The notes under the pieces are model-generated. The model worked only from the letters and a program-made list of their open reading frames with translations. It ran no database searches and was not told the DNA's origin. DNA of 64,000 nucleotides from contig CACHCA010000001.1 in the NCBI GenBank assembly GCA_902578265.1, positions 62,001 to 126,000 on the forward strand. Direction: 5' to 3'. How positions within the stretch are numbered: position 1 is the stretch's first letter; every line of letters begins with the position of its first letter. A program made the translations under genes and the position numbers. This DNA comes from an uncultured Pelagibacteraceae bacterium (GTDB lineage Bacteria > Pseudomonadota > Alphaproteobacteria > Pelagibacterales > Pelagibacteraceae). This document shows, in pieces, positions 36,710 through 46,147 of this stretch.

Positions 36710-39094
36710 ATGATTAATCATTTATACCACAATACAATCTTGAAAAATCCAAGATCTATTCTAATTATTTTATTATTTGCTTTAATTAGTTTTGGATATT
36801 ACACAAAAGATTTTAGACTTGATGCGTCCTCTGAAACACTATTAATCGAAGGTGATCCTGATCTTGAGTACTTAAAAGAAATAACAAATAGATATGGTTC
36901 GAAAGATTTTTTGGTTTTAACTCATACGCCTAATGATGGTATGGTAACTGACAGTGCAATCAATAATCTCCTCAGTTTAAAATATAAACTTCAAAGCTTA
37001 GATTGGGTACATAGTGTTATTACTCTTTTGGATATACCCCTTTTAGATAATTCTGATGCACCTCTTCAGGAAAGACTGATGAATTTCAAAACACTAAAAG
37101 ATGAAGATGTCGATAAAGAGAGAGGTTTTAGAGAAATTTTAGCTAGTCCAGTTTTTAGAAACTTTGTCATTAGTGAAGATGGCAAGACTAGCGGAATAAT
37201 TGTTAATATAAAAGAAAATGAAAAATTAAAAGATATTGAAAATAAGTCTGATAAGGAAATTCAATTATTTAAAGATCAAATAAAAAAAAAGAATCACAGC
37301 AATATATTGGAAATTAGAGAAGTAATCAAAAGTTACGACGATATAGGAAAGATTTTTTTAGGTGGTATACCAATGATTGCTGATGATATGATGACTTTTA
37401 TCAAAAGTGATATTATTGTTTTTGGTTTAGGTGTGCTTGTATTTATTATTGCAACCTTATGGTTTGTTTTTAGAAATTTAATTTGGGTTGTGGTTCCAAT
37501 AAGTAGTTGTTTCTTTTCTGTTATAATAATGATGGGTCTTCTGGGCCTCATCGGTTGGAAAGTCACTGTAATTTCGTCAAACTTTATTGCGCTAATGTTA
37601 ATTTTAACAATGGCGATGAATATTCATATGAGTACAAGATTTATACAATTAAGTAAGATTTATCCTAACAAAAATAATCATGAAATAATCTATTTAACGA
37701 CCAAAAAAATGTTCTGGCCAATCCTTTATACTGCTTTAACAACTATTATTGCTTTTTTATCTTTGATTTTTAGTGAAATTAAACCTGTGATAGATTTTGG
37801 TTTAATGATGACTTTTGGATTAATAACATCATTTATTATTACTTTTACCCTGCTTCCAAGTTTATTAAGTTTTTTAAAAGATAATAAAACTCTTTTAAAA
37901 GATGACGTTGAGTCCAAAATAACTTCTTCTTTAGGAAAGATTTCTATTAATTTTAAAAATCAAGTTTTTATAGTAACTGGAGTTGTAATTATTTTAAGTA
38001 TTATTGGAATAAGCAAATTGGAAGTTGAAAATAGCTTTATAAATTATTTTAGTAAAAAGACAGAAATTTATAAAGGCATGAAATTAATTGATGAAAAACT
38101 AGGTGGAACAACACCTCTAGAAGTAATTTTAAAGTTTCCAGAAAAAAAAGAGGAAAAATTAGAGGGAGATGACGAATTTGAGGATTGGGGCGATGAAGAA
38201 AAAAATGATGAAAAGTATTGGTTTACAAAAGATAAAATAGAAACAATTTCTAACATACATAATTATCTTGATAGTCTTCCTGAGATAGGAAAAGTTTTAT
38301 CCTTTTCATCAATAGTTGATGTTGCAACTCAGTTAAATAATAATAAACCTCTTGGGACTTTGGAAATGGGTGTTTTATACACTAAAATTCCTGAAAATAT
38401 TAAAACTGAGATAATTGATCCTTATATTTCAATAAAAGATAACGAGGCTCGAATAAGTCTAAGAATAATCGATTCACAAAAAGATCTCAAAAGAAATGAG
38501 CTAATAAAAAAAATAAATCATGACTTGCAAAATGAATTCGGATTAAACAAAGATCGATACAAATTAGCTGGGGTGATGATCTTATTTAATAATTTATTAC
38601 AAAGTTTGTTTAAATCTCAAATTCTCACTTTGGGACTTGTCATGCTAGGTATTTTTGGAATGTTTGTTATTTTATTTAAGAACATTAAATTATCTTTAAT
38701 TGGAGTTGTCCCAAACTTTATTGCGGCATTCTTCATATTAGGAATAATAGGTATGCTAGGGATACCTTTAGATATGATGACTATCACAATTGCTGCTATT
38801 ACAATAGGTATAGCTGTTGATAACAGTATACATTATATCTATAGATTCAAAGAGGAATTCAATAAAATTAATGATTATAAAAAAACTCTTAAAACTTGTC
38901 ATTCCACAGTTGGTATTGCGATCTTAAACACGTCTATAACAATAGTCTTTGGTTTTTCAATTTTAGTTTTATCAAAATTCATACCTACAATCTATTTTGG
39001 AATTTTTACGGGACTTGCAATGTTATTTGCAATGATTTCAGTTTTAACTTTACTTCCATCTTTAATATTAGTTTTTAAGCCATTTGGAAAATAA
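36710..39094 (+). CDS. RND-superfamily (MMPL) exporter
   Basis: 794 residues with the duplicated RND plan: a first membrane helix (about 15-30), a periplasmic domain, five more helices (about 230-400), then the same again. Proton-relay-like polar residues are seen in the second bundle (TITIAAITIGIAVDNSIHY). The relatives include COG1033 exporters of lipids or hopanoids; substrate unknown. A run of acidic residues lies in the second periplasmic domain (around 38140-38220). Starts 20 bases after dnaB and 6 bases before cvpA. Confidence 0.82.
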   Translation: MINHLYHNTILKNPRSILIILLFALISFGYYTKDFRLDASSETLLIEGDPDLEYLKEITNRYGSKDFLVLTHTPNDGMVTDSAINNLLSLKYKLQSLDWVHSVITLLDIPLLDNSDAPLQERLMNFKTLKDEDVDKERGFREILASPVFRNFVISEDGKTSGIIVNIKENEKLKDIENKSDKEIQLFKDQIKKKNHSNILEIREVIKSYDDIGKIFLGGIPMIADDMMTFIKSDIIVFGLGVLVFIIATLWFVFRNLIWVVVPISSCFFSVIIMMGLLGLIGWKVTVISSNFIALMLILTMAMNIHMSTRFIQLSKIYPNKNNHEIIYLTTKKMFWPILYTALTTIIAFLSLIFSEIKPVIDFGLMMTFGLITSFIITFTLLPSLLSFLKDNKTLLKDDVESKITSSLGKISINFKNQVFIVTGVVIILSIIGISKLEVENSFINYFSKKTEIYKGMKLIDEKLGGTTPLEVILKFPEKKEEKLEGDDEFEDWGDEEKNDEKYWFTKDKIETISNIHNYLDSLPEIGKVLSFSSIVDVATQLNNNKPLGTLEMGVLYTKIPENIKTEIIDPYISIKDNEARISLRIIDSQKDLKRNELIKKINHDLQNEFGLNKDRYKLAGVMILFNNLLQSLFKSQILTLGLVMLGIFGMFVILFKNIKLSLIGVVPNFIAAFFILGIIGMLGIPLDMMTITIAAITIGIAVDNSIHYIYRFKEEFNKINDYKKTLKTCHSTVGIAILNTSITIVFGFSILVLSKFIPTIYFGIFTGLAMLFAMISVLTLLPSLILVFKPFGK

Positions 39095-39100
39095 GAATTT

Positions 39101-39658
39101 ATGTTTAAAGTAACTCTAGAATTTTTTGGAGAAATATTTAATTTAATTTCTGTTATTGATTTAATCTATATATTGATAACTATTCTTTCGCTAATAAAGT
39201 GTTTCAGGAAAGGGTTTGTCTTGAGTATACTTTCAATGTCAAAGTGGTTATTAGCATATATTGCAACTTTGATACTATTTACAAGATTAAAACCTTATGT
39301 CAAAAATATTATAGATAATGAATATGTGCTTGATATAGGACTTGGAATAACGATCTTTATTATAGTTCTCTTTTTAATATTGTTAATTAATAAAGGGATC
39401 AGTAGAGCAATCCAATATACTGGCATAGGAAGTTTAGATACTGTTTTTGGATTCTTTTTTGGATTTATTCGAGCATATATTATCTCTATATGTATATTTT
39501 CAGGAGTGCATATCGTATATAATTACGACAAATGGCCAATAAATTTAAACAAATCATACACCTTTCCATATCTTGAAAAAGGTAGTAATTACTTATTGAA
39601 AGTTTTTCCAAATGAAAAAACATATAAAGATTCTAAAGAAAAAATTGAAGATTTATAA
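39101..39658 (+). CDS. cvpA: CvpA family inner-membrane protein
   Basis: 185 residues with four predicted membrane helices (starting near residues 14, 45, 78 and 118). The opening SVIDLIYILITILSLIKCFRKGFV and the SIDTVFGFFFGFIRAYII-type segment (here GSLDTVFGFFFGFIRAY) are typical of the CvpA family. In E. coli cvpA precedes purF, and the same pair is found here. Confidence 0.85.
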   Translation: MFKVTLEFFGEIFNLISVIDLIYILITILSLIKCFRKGFVLSILSMSKWLLAYIATLILFTRLKPYVKNIIDNEYVLDIGLGITIFIIVLFLILLINKGISRAIQYTGIGSLDTVFGFFFGFIRAYIISICIFSGVHIVYNYDKWPINLNKSYTFPYLEKGSNYLLKVFPNEKTYKDSKEKIEDL

Positions 39659-41093
39659 TCCAAAATTGAATGAGGAATGTGGTGTATTTGGGATTGCTAA
39701 TGTAAAAGATGCTTCAGCTTTAACCGCTCTTGGATTACATTCTCTACAACATAGAGGGCAAGAGGGCTGTGGAATAGTAACATTTGACGGAGAAAGATAT
39801 TATTCGGAGAAAAGATTTGGATTAGTTGGTGACAACTTTAATAAAGAAAAAGTCCTTGATAATCTTAAAGGAAATTTTGCAATCGGTCATAATCGATATA
39901 GTACCACTGGAAATAATACCTTAAGAAACATTCAGCCTTTCTTTGCAGATACCAATGCTGGTGGAATAGGAGTTGCACATAATGGAAACTTAACAAACTC
40001 AATTTATTTAAGAAATAAGCTTGTTGAAGAAGGGGCGATATTTTACACAACTTCTGATACTGAGACTATTGTTCAGCTTATTGCAAAATCAAAAAGATTA
40101 AAAACTATTGATAAAATAATAGATGCGATATTTCAAATTCAAGGTGGATATGCCCTTGTAATGTTAACTCAAAATTTATTGGTAGGAGTTAGAGATCCTT
40201 ATGGGATTAGACCTTTAGTTATAGGTAAATTAAAAAATAGTTATGTTCTTGCGTCTGAAACCTGTGCTTTAGATATAATTGGTGCAAAATTTATTCGAGA
40301 AGTTGAAAATGGTGAAATTGTATTAATAGAAAATGATAAACTTCAAAGTATTAAACCATTCCCTGAAAAAAAAATTAGACCTTGTGTTTTTGAATATATC
40401 TATTTTGCAAGGCCAGACAGTATTCTCAACGGAAAAACTGCATACGAACATCGTAAGAATTTAGGAAAAGAGTTAGCAAAAGAGAATGATTTTGATGCTG
40501 ATATTATTGTTCCAGTCCCAGATTCTGGAAATGCTGCAGCTTTAGGTTTTGCACAGTACTTAAATAAAAATTATGAACACGGATTAATTAGAAATCATTA
40601 TGTTGGAAGAACCTTTATTGAACCAAGTCAAAAAATAAGAAGTTTGGGGGTTAAGCTTAAGTTAAATGCAAATCAAACAACAATTAAAAATAAAAAGATT
40701 ATTCTTGTTGATGATTCTTTAGTAAGAGGAACAACATCTCATAAAATTGTAAAAATGCTTTATGATGCGGGAGCAAAAGAGGTTCATGTTAGAATTGCAT
40801 GTCCTGAAATTAAACACCCAGATTTCTATGGAGTTGATACACCAACAAAAAAAGAATTATTAGCTGCAAATAAAAATAACGATGAAATCTGTGAATACAT
40901 TGGTGCTAAATCATTAAAATTTTTATCTATTGAAGGCATGTATAAAGCTATTGGATTCGATAAAAGAAACGAAAATTATCCACAATTAACTGATCATTAC
41001 TTCACTGGAGATTACCCTGTAAAACCTATAGATGAATTAGGTGACAGTAAAATAACTCAACTTTCTTTGTTAAGCACAGCGTCAAATAATTAA
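39612..41093 (+). CDS. purF: amidophosphoribosyltransferase
   Basis: 493 residues. Commits PRPP to purine synthesis using glutamine ammonia. The nucleophile of the Ntn glutaminase is the cysteine in EECGVFGI, exposed after propeptide removal; phosphoribosyltransferase motifs include IILVDDSLVRGTTS. The ATG at 39612 implies a 22-residue propeptide (MKKHIKILKKKLKIYNPK then LNEE) and a 47-base overlap with cvpA. A TTG at 39666 would give a four-residue propeptide and no overlap; the start is not certain. Confidence 0.96.
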   Translation: MKKHIKILKKKLKIYNPKLNEECGVFGIANVKDASALTALGLHSLQHRGQEGCGIVTFDGERYYSEKRFGLVGDNFNKEKVLDNLKGNFAIGHNRYSTTGNNTLRNIQPFFADTNAGGIGVAHNGNLTNSIYLRNKLVEEGAIFYTTSDTETIVQLIAKSKRLKTIDKIIDAIFQIQGGYALVMLTQNLLVGVRDPYGIRPLVIGKLKNSYVLASETCALDIIGAKFIREVENGEIVLIENDKLQSIKPFPEKKIRPCVFEYIYFARPDSILNGKTAYEHRKNLGKELAKENDFDADIIVPVPDSGNAAALGFAQYLNKNYEHGLIRNHYVGRTFIEPSQKIRSLGVKLKLNANQTTIKNKKIILVDDSLVRGTTSHKIVKMLYDAGAKEVHVRIACPEIKHPDFYGVDTPTKKELLAANKNNDEICEYIGAKSLKFLSIEGMYKAIGFDKRNENYPQLTDHYFTGDYPVKPIDELGDSKITQLSLLSTASNN

Positions 41094-41096
41094 TTT

Positions 41097-41654
41097 ATGA
41101 AAAAAGTAAGTTTTACAGAAATGAAAAATGGAACCAAAAAGGATTATCTTTTTCTTGATAAACATGAAAAAGATTTTGCGAGTAAAACAGCTGATAGGAT
41201 ATTAAGATTTATGTCTGGACTTACTGAAACTTTAGAAGGTTATCAAGTTTCAAGATTAGAACATTCGCTTCAAAGCGCATCAAGAGCTTATAGGAATGGA
41301 GAGAGTGATGAAATGGTTGTAGCTGCTTTATTGCATGATATTGGTGACGAGCTAGCCCCAATGAACCATTCAGAATATGCTGCAGCGATACTTAAACCAT
41401 ATGTGTCAGAAAAAACTCATTGGATTGTTGAGAAACATGGTGAGTTTCAGATGTATTATTACGCTCACCATTTAGGCGGAAACAAAAATAAAAGAGACGA
41501 ATATAGAAATCATAAATATTATCAGGACACAGTAGATTTTTGTGAAAAATATGATCAAAACTCATTTGATCCAAATTATAAATCGTTACCACTAGATTTC
41601 TTCAAACCCTTTGTAAAAAAAGTTTTTTCAAGAAAACCTTACTCTTCACTGTAA
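41097..41654 (+). CDS. HD-domain protein, COG4341/PhnZ-like
   Basis: 185 residues. HD-domain metal ligands are visible: His in RLEHSLQSAS, the HD pair in ALLHDIGDEL, His in PMNHSEYAA, His in VEKHGEF, and an Asp near CEKYDQNSFDP. The arrangement resembles the small HD proteins that include PhnZ-type mixed-valence diiron oxygenases; the Tyr/Glu pair of PhnZ is not in the same register. Hydrolase or oxygenase activity is open. It starts 3 bases after purF and precedes gshA by 25 bases. Confidence 0.6.
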   Translation: MKKVSFTEMKNGTKKDYLFLDKHEKDFASKTADRILRFMSGLTETLEGYQVSRLEHSLQSASRAYRNGESDEMVVAALLHDIGDELAPMNHSEYAAAILKPYVSEKTHWIVEKHGEFQMYYYAHHLGGNKNKRDEYRNHKYYQDTVDFCEKYDQNSFDPNYKSLPLDFFKPFVKKVFSRKPYSSL

Positions 41655-41679
41655 AATTTTATAGGCTATATTCTTAAAT

Positions 41680-42975
41680 ATGACTATTTCTAAAGAACAA
41701 ATAATTAAATACTTTAAATCTGGAATAAAAGAAAAAAAAGATTTCAAGATTGGTATTGAACATGAGAAATTTTTATTTGATAGTAAAAACAACAAAAGAA
41801 TTGATTACTCAAAAGTAAAAGAAATGTTTTCAGCACTTAATGAATTTGGTTGGAGTCCAATTAAAGAAGGTAAAAATATTGTTGGTTTAAACAAAGGAGG
41901 TAAAAACATTACTCTCGAACCAGGTAACCAAATTGAATTATCTGGAGAAAAACTTAATAATATTCACGAGGCATGTGCTGAGTCTTATGATTATTTGTTT
42001 GAACTTAAACAAGTCACAAAAAAACTTAACATAAAGATTGTAAGCACAGGTTTTGATCCTATTTCAAAGCTTGAAGAAATCCCTAATAATCCCAAACAAA
42101 GATACGAACTAATGACGAAAGATATGCCATTAGGAGGAGAATTAAGTCTAGATATGATGTATAGGACATGTGGGACTCAATTAAACATTGATTATTTTTC
42201 AGAGGAAGATTTTTTTAAAAAATTTAAAATAGTAAATTCAATAGTTCCAATCTCAATTGCTTTATTTGCTAATTCTTCAATAGTTGAAAAAAAAAAGAGC
42301 AATTACTTATCTTATAGATCCAAAGTATGGCAAAATACTTCACGTGGAGGGCTTCCAAAATTATTTTTCGAAAATTTAAATTTTGAAAAATATGCTGATT
42401 TTATAATCGATTTTCCAATTTTATTTATACAAGATAAACAAAATTATTTGTCAGGAAATAAATACACTTTTAAGGATTTTATGAATGGTAAGATAGGTGA
42501 AATAAAAAATCGTCTTCCGACTGAGAGTGATTTATCATTACACTTAAGCACAATATTTACTGAAAATAGATTGAAAAAATATATTGAATTAAGGTCAATG
42601 GATACATGTGGATGGGATTGTCTTTGTGCTGGGCCTGCATTTTTCATTGGTTTGTTATATGGGAATTTAGAAGAAGTTTATAATTTAATTTCCTCATGGG
42701 ATAAAGATAAAATAATTAATGCTTATCTAGATGCTCCTCAAAAGGGTTTTAATACTCAATTGATGGGTAAAGACCTTTTTTACTGGGCTTCAACTTTGTT
42801 AGAAATCTCAAGAAAAGGATTGGATAATAGAGACATACTAAATAAAAGTGGAAAAAATGAAACTTTGTTTTTAAATCATTTGCAAAAAGTTATTGATAAT
42901 AAAACTACAAATGCAGATCATATGATTGATAAATTTTCTAAAAATGAAGATTTAAAAGATTTGTATGACAAATAA
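41680..42975 (+). CDS. gshA: glutamate-cysteine ligase (plant/alphaproteobacterial type)
   Basis: 431 residues. First step of glutathione synthesis: ATP-dependent joining of glutamate and cysteine. FKIGIEHEKFLFD opens the catalytic domain; ITLEPGNQIELSG and GLPKLFFENLNFEKYADFI are typical. The C-terminal LRSMDTCGWDCLCAGPAFF matches alphaproteobacterial GCLs. Overlaps gshB by 11 bases. Confidence 0.92.
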   Translation: MTISKEQIIKYFKSGIKEKKDFKIGIEHEKFLFDSKNNKRIDYSKVKEMFSALNEFGWSPIKEGKNIVGLNKGGKNITLEPGNQIELSGEKLNNIHEACAESYDYLFELKQVTKKLNIKIVSTGFDPISKLEEIPNNPKQRYELMTKDMPLGGELSLDMMYRTCGTQLNIDYFSEEDFFKKFKIVNSIVPISIALFANSSIVEKKKSNYLSYRSKVWQNTSRGGLPKLFFENLNFEKYADFIIDFPILFIQDKQNYLSGNKYTFKDFMNGKIGEIKNRLPTESDLSLHLSTIFTENRLKKYIELRSMDTCGWDCLCAGPAFFIGLLYGNLEEVYNLISSWDKDKIINAYLDAPQKGFNTQLMGKDLFYWASTLLEISRKGLDNRDILNKSGKNETLFLNHLQKVIDNKTTNADHMIDKFSKNEDLKDLYDK

Positions 42976-43891
42976 AATTGTTGCTATACAAGGAAATCAC
43001 CCTTCTAAACTTAATCCAAAAACAGATACAAGTGTTTTTTTAGCCAATGAAATTCAAAAAAAGAAATATAGAATTTTTTATTATGACCCTAAAGATTTAT
43101 CTATTGTAAATTCAAAAGTTATAGCAAAAGGTTTTTTTATTAAGTTTAATTATAATGATAAAAAATTTTACAAAATCTTAAAAAAACAAAAGTTAAATCT
43201 TATCAAATGTAAATATATCTTAATAAGACAGGATCCTCCTTTTAATCTAGAATATATATCTACAACTTTTATTCTTGAGACAATTAAAAACAAAGTAAAA
43301 ATTATAAACAATCCCACTTCAATCAGAAATATTTCTGAAAAACTTTATTCAGTCAAATATCTAAGATTTATGCCAAATACAATTTTTACTCAAAACATTC
43401 ATGAAATTAAAAATTTTTTCAAAAAGAATAAAAGTGTAATTTTAAAACCTATCCACAGCTTTAGTGGAAACGATATTCATTTACTGAATAAATTTAAATT
43501 AAACTTTGTAAAAAAATTTATTAAGAAACATGATCATATAATGTGTCAAAAATATTTACCTAAAATTAGCAAAGGGGATAAGAGAGTATTTTTGATTAAT
43601 GGAAAAATATGTGGTGTGATTTCTAGAGTACCTAAAAAAGGATCATTTCTAAGTAATATGAGTAAAGGAGCAGTACCAATAAATATTAAATTAACTAAAT
43701 TAGAAAAAAGAATATCAAATATAATTGCAAAAGATTTAAAGAAAGAAAAAATTTATTTTGCTGGGATCGATTTTATCGATCAAAAACTAAATGGTGATAT
43801 CAATGTTACATCTCCGACCGGATTAAAAACTTTATTCGATATATCTAAGATTAATCTTGCCAAAATATTTTGGAAAGATTTAAAAGCATGA
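42965..43891 (+). CDS. gshB: glutathione synthase
   Basis: 308-residue ATP-grasp enzyme adding glycine to gamma-glutamylcysteine. Comparable to E. coli GshB in NPKTDTSVFLANEIQKKKY, ILIRQDPPFNLEYISTT, IINNPTSIRNISEKLY, QKYLPKISKGDKRVFLINGK and the C-terminal NVTSPTGLKTLFDISK. Paired with gshA, giving a complete two-gene glutathione route. Its TGA overlaps the start of the next gene (ATGA). Confidence 0.95.
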   Translation: MTNKIVAIQGNHPSKLNPKTDTSVFLANEIQKKKYRIFYYDPKDLSIVNSKVIAKGFFIKFNYNDKKFYKILKKQKLNLIKCKYILIRQDPPFNLEYISTTFILETIKNKVKIINNPTSIRNISEKLYSVKYLRFMPNTIFTQNIHEIKNFFKKNKSVILKPIHSFSGNDIHLLNKFKLNFVKKFIKKHDHIMCQKYLPKISKGDKRVFLINGKICGVISRVPKKGSFLSNMSKGAVPINIKLTKLEKRISNIIAKDLKKEKIYFAGIDFIDQKLNGDINVTSPTGLKTLFDISKINLAKIFWKDLKA

Positions 43892-44748
43892 AAAATTTAA
43901 CAGATCAGCAAAAAGGATCTCTGCTTGCTTTCGTAGCTGTAATGTTTATTACACCTGATTCTTTATTTATCAGGCTTTCTAATATCGACACTTGGGGTCT
44001 TGTTTTTTATCGTGGAATAATTCCATTCTTAACAGTTTTTTTTGGAATGCTATTAATTTATAAATTAAATTTTTTTAAAATACTTTTTACAAGTGGTTAT
44101 CATGGTATAATTTACGTAGCTACTTTTAGTATTACAAACATTACATTTGTAGTCTCTATTCAAAATACAAATGTAGCAAATACTTTAGTAATGATAGCAA
44201 CCGCACCAATGCTATCAGCAATACTTGGTGCCATCGTTTTAAAGGAACCACCTGACAAAAAAACTTGGCTTTCAATAATTGTTACTTTTTTTGCAATTAT
44301 CTATATTTTTTTCGACTCTCTTAAATTAGGTAACTTTTATGGAGATATCTTAGGATTTATCACTGCAATTGGTCTTGCCGTGGGTGCTATTACAATCAGA
44401 TCTGCAAAATCCAAAAATTTAGTTCCAGCAGCGGTAGTGGGCAAACTATTTGTTGCCACTTTCGCTTTATTCTTTATTGAGAGTTTTGCTCTTTTAGAAA
44501 AAGACCTGATTATAGTGCCTTTAATGTGCATTTTGTGTGTTGCTATACCTTTTGTTTTAGTGACTATCGCTCCGAGGTTTATCCCTGCTGCAGAGGTTAA
44601 CTTGTTTTTTTTGCTAGAAACCATAATAGGTCCTATTTGGGTTTGGTTAATTATTAAAGAACAACCAAGTATTGAAACTCTTTATGGTGGGATTGTTATT
44701 ATAACGACCATTGCAATTCACTCTTTTTTAAAGCTTAAAAATTCTTAA
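43888..44748 (+). CDS. EamA/DMT-family transporter
   Basis: 286 residues from the ATG at 43888, which overlaps the gshB stop in ATGA; a TTG at 43870 would add six residues with no support. About ten membrane helices in two EamA repeats, typical of the DMT superfamily. Many family members export amino acids or metabolites; substrate unknown. Position after gshA-gshB could suggest thiol or peptide transport, but SAR11 genomes carry many DMT genes, so this is weak. Confidence 0.85.
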   Translation: MKNLTDQQKGSLLAFVAVMFITPDSLFIRLSNIDTWGLVFYRGIIPFLTVFFGMLLIYKLNFFKILFTSGYHGIIYVATFSITNITFVVSIQNTNVANTLVMIATAPMLSAILGAIVLKEPPDKKTWLSIIVTFFAIIYIFFDSLKLGNFYGDILGFITAIGLAVGAITIRSAKSKNLVPAAVVGKLFVATFALFFIESFALLEKDLIIVPLMCILCVAIPFVLVTIAPRFIPAAEVNLFFLLETIIGPIWVWLIIKEQPSIETLYGGIVIITTIAIHSFLKLKNS

Positions 44749-44750
44749 GC

Positions 44751-44778
44751 TTGTCACAATTAAGACTTGATTTAATAA
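44751..44778 (+). promoter_or_regulatory. possible promoter of the MFS gene
   Basis: TTGTCA (44751-44756) and TAATAA (44773-44778) with a 16-base spacer lie in the 58-base gap between the DMT gene and the MFS gene. Consensus match only; the gap is otherwise featureless. Confidence 0.35.
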
Positions 44779-44806
44779 TACATCGCGAATACTTACGGCT
44801 GATTTT

Positions 44807-46147
44807 ATGGATAAAGTTTTAAAAAATTCGTGGGCTCTATTTTTGGGCATGGGATGCATAATGATGGCCTATGGTTTTCAAGGATCTTTACTTGGAGTTA
44901 GAGCTGTCCAAGAAGAATTTAGTCTTACTTCCACTGGCTTTATGATGTCAGGATATTTTGTTGGTTATTTTATAGGAGCTGCAACTATACCAAAAATTAT
45001 TTCCAGAGTTGGACATATAAGAGTTTTTGCTGCATTTGCTTCTTTAGCATCATTGATAATTTTAATTCATTCAATATTAGTAAATCCATTTATATGGTTT
45101 TTACTCAGAGTGCTTACTGGAATAAGTATGGTTTGTATTTACACTGTTGCAGAGAGTTGGCTAAACGATAGATCAAGCAACAAAAATAGAGGAAGTGTTT
45201 TATCTGTTTATATGGTCATTCTTTATGGAACAATGGGAATTGGAATGTTCTTGCTTAACTTTAGTAGTCCTAAAAATTTTCAACCATTTATTTTAGTTTC
45301 TGTAATTACTTCAGCTGCACTGATTCCTATTTTGCTAACTAAAAAAAAACCACCTACTTTTAAAAGTATTAAAGCTATGAAACTTAAAGAACTTTATCAT
45401 GCATCTCCATTTGGTATGGTAAGTTCTCTTTTTTATGGGACTATTCAATCTGCATTGTTTACTTTATTGGCTGTTTATGCAACCTCAATGAATTTTACTA
45501 TACTAGAAATTTCAATTGTGACTTTCCTTTTAGCGGTCTCAGGAGCAATAGCTCAATTTCCAATAGGAAAAATATCCGATATGTATGATAGAAGAAAAGT
45601 TATTGTTTTTAGCACGTTTGGTGCTGCAATTTTTTCAATTTTTGCAATATTGGTATCAAGACAAATGTATTTACCTGGAAGCCTTGCAACTAGCAAAACA
45701 TGGTTTTATATTTTTTTTATTTTATTTTCTTTTTGTAGCTTGCCTATGTTTTCATTAATTTTAGCTCATACAAATGACTACATATCAAAAGATAAATTTG
45801 TTGCTGCTGGTGCAGGACTACAGTTTGCATTTGGATTAGGTGCTATGAGTGGGCCATTTTTGTGCTCAATATTTATGGACTTAGTTGGATCAAATGGATT
45901 TTTTATTTTTTTATTTTTCTTTCATTCCATTATAGGTTTTTTTGGTATTTATCGAATGAAAGTAAGACAGAGTGTTGATAACCCAGATTCCCAATTTGTT
46001 GCTATGCCGCAAACAATTACTCCAGCTGGAATAGAGTTAAATCCAACAACGGAACATATTGAAGAACCCTACTCAGACAAAGTGAAAGAAATATTAGAGA
46101 GGAAAGGTGTTAAATATAAAAAAGATGAAGATAAAATGAAAGCTTAG
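44807..46147 (+). CDS. MFS transporter
   Basis: 446 residues with about twelve membrane helices and a hydrophilic C-terminal tail of about 55 residues. The MFS loop 2-3 signature is degenerate (GHIRVFA) and its repeat-like partner is KISDMYDRRKVIV between helices 8 and 9. It resembles YcaD/UMF2-type carriers. Substrate unknown. Its stop overlaps that of the convergent cmk gene in TTAG at 46144-46147. Confidence 0.87.
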   Translation: MDKVLKNSWALFLGMGCIMMAYGFQGSLLGVRAVQEEFSLTSTGFMMSGYFVGYFIGAATIPKIISRVGHIRVFAAFASLASLIILIHSILVNPFIWFLLRVLTGISMVCIYTVAESWLNDRSSNKNRGSVLSVYMVILYGTMGIGMFLLNFSSPKNFQPFILVSVITSAALIPILLTKKKPPTFKSIKAMKLKELYHASPFGMVSSLFYGTIQSALFTLLAVYATSMNFTILEISIVTFLLAVSGAIAQFPIGKISDMYDRRKVIVFSTFGAAIFSIFAILVSRQMYLPGSLATSKTWFYIFFILFSFCSLPMFSLILAHTNDYISKDKFVAAGAGLQFAFGLGAMSGPFLCSIFMDLVGSNGFFIFLFFFHSIIGFFGIYRMKVRQSVDNPDSQFVAMPQTITPAGIELNPTTEHIEEPYSDKVKEILERKGVKYKKDEDKMKA

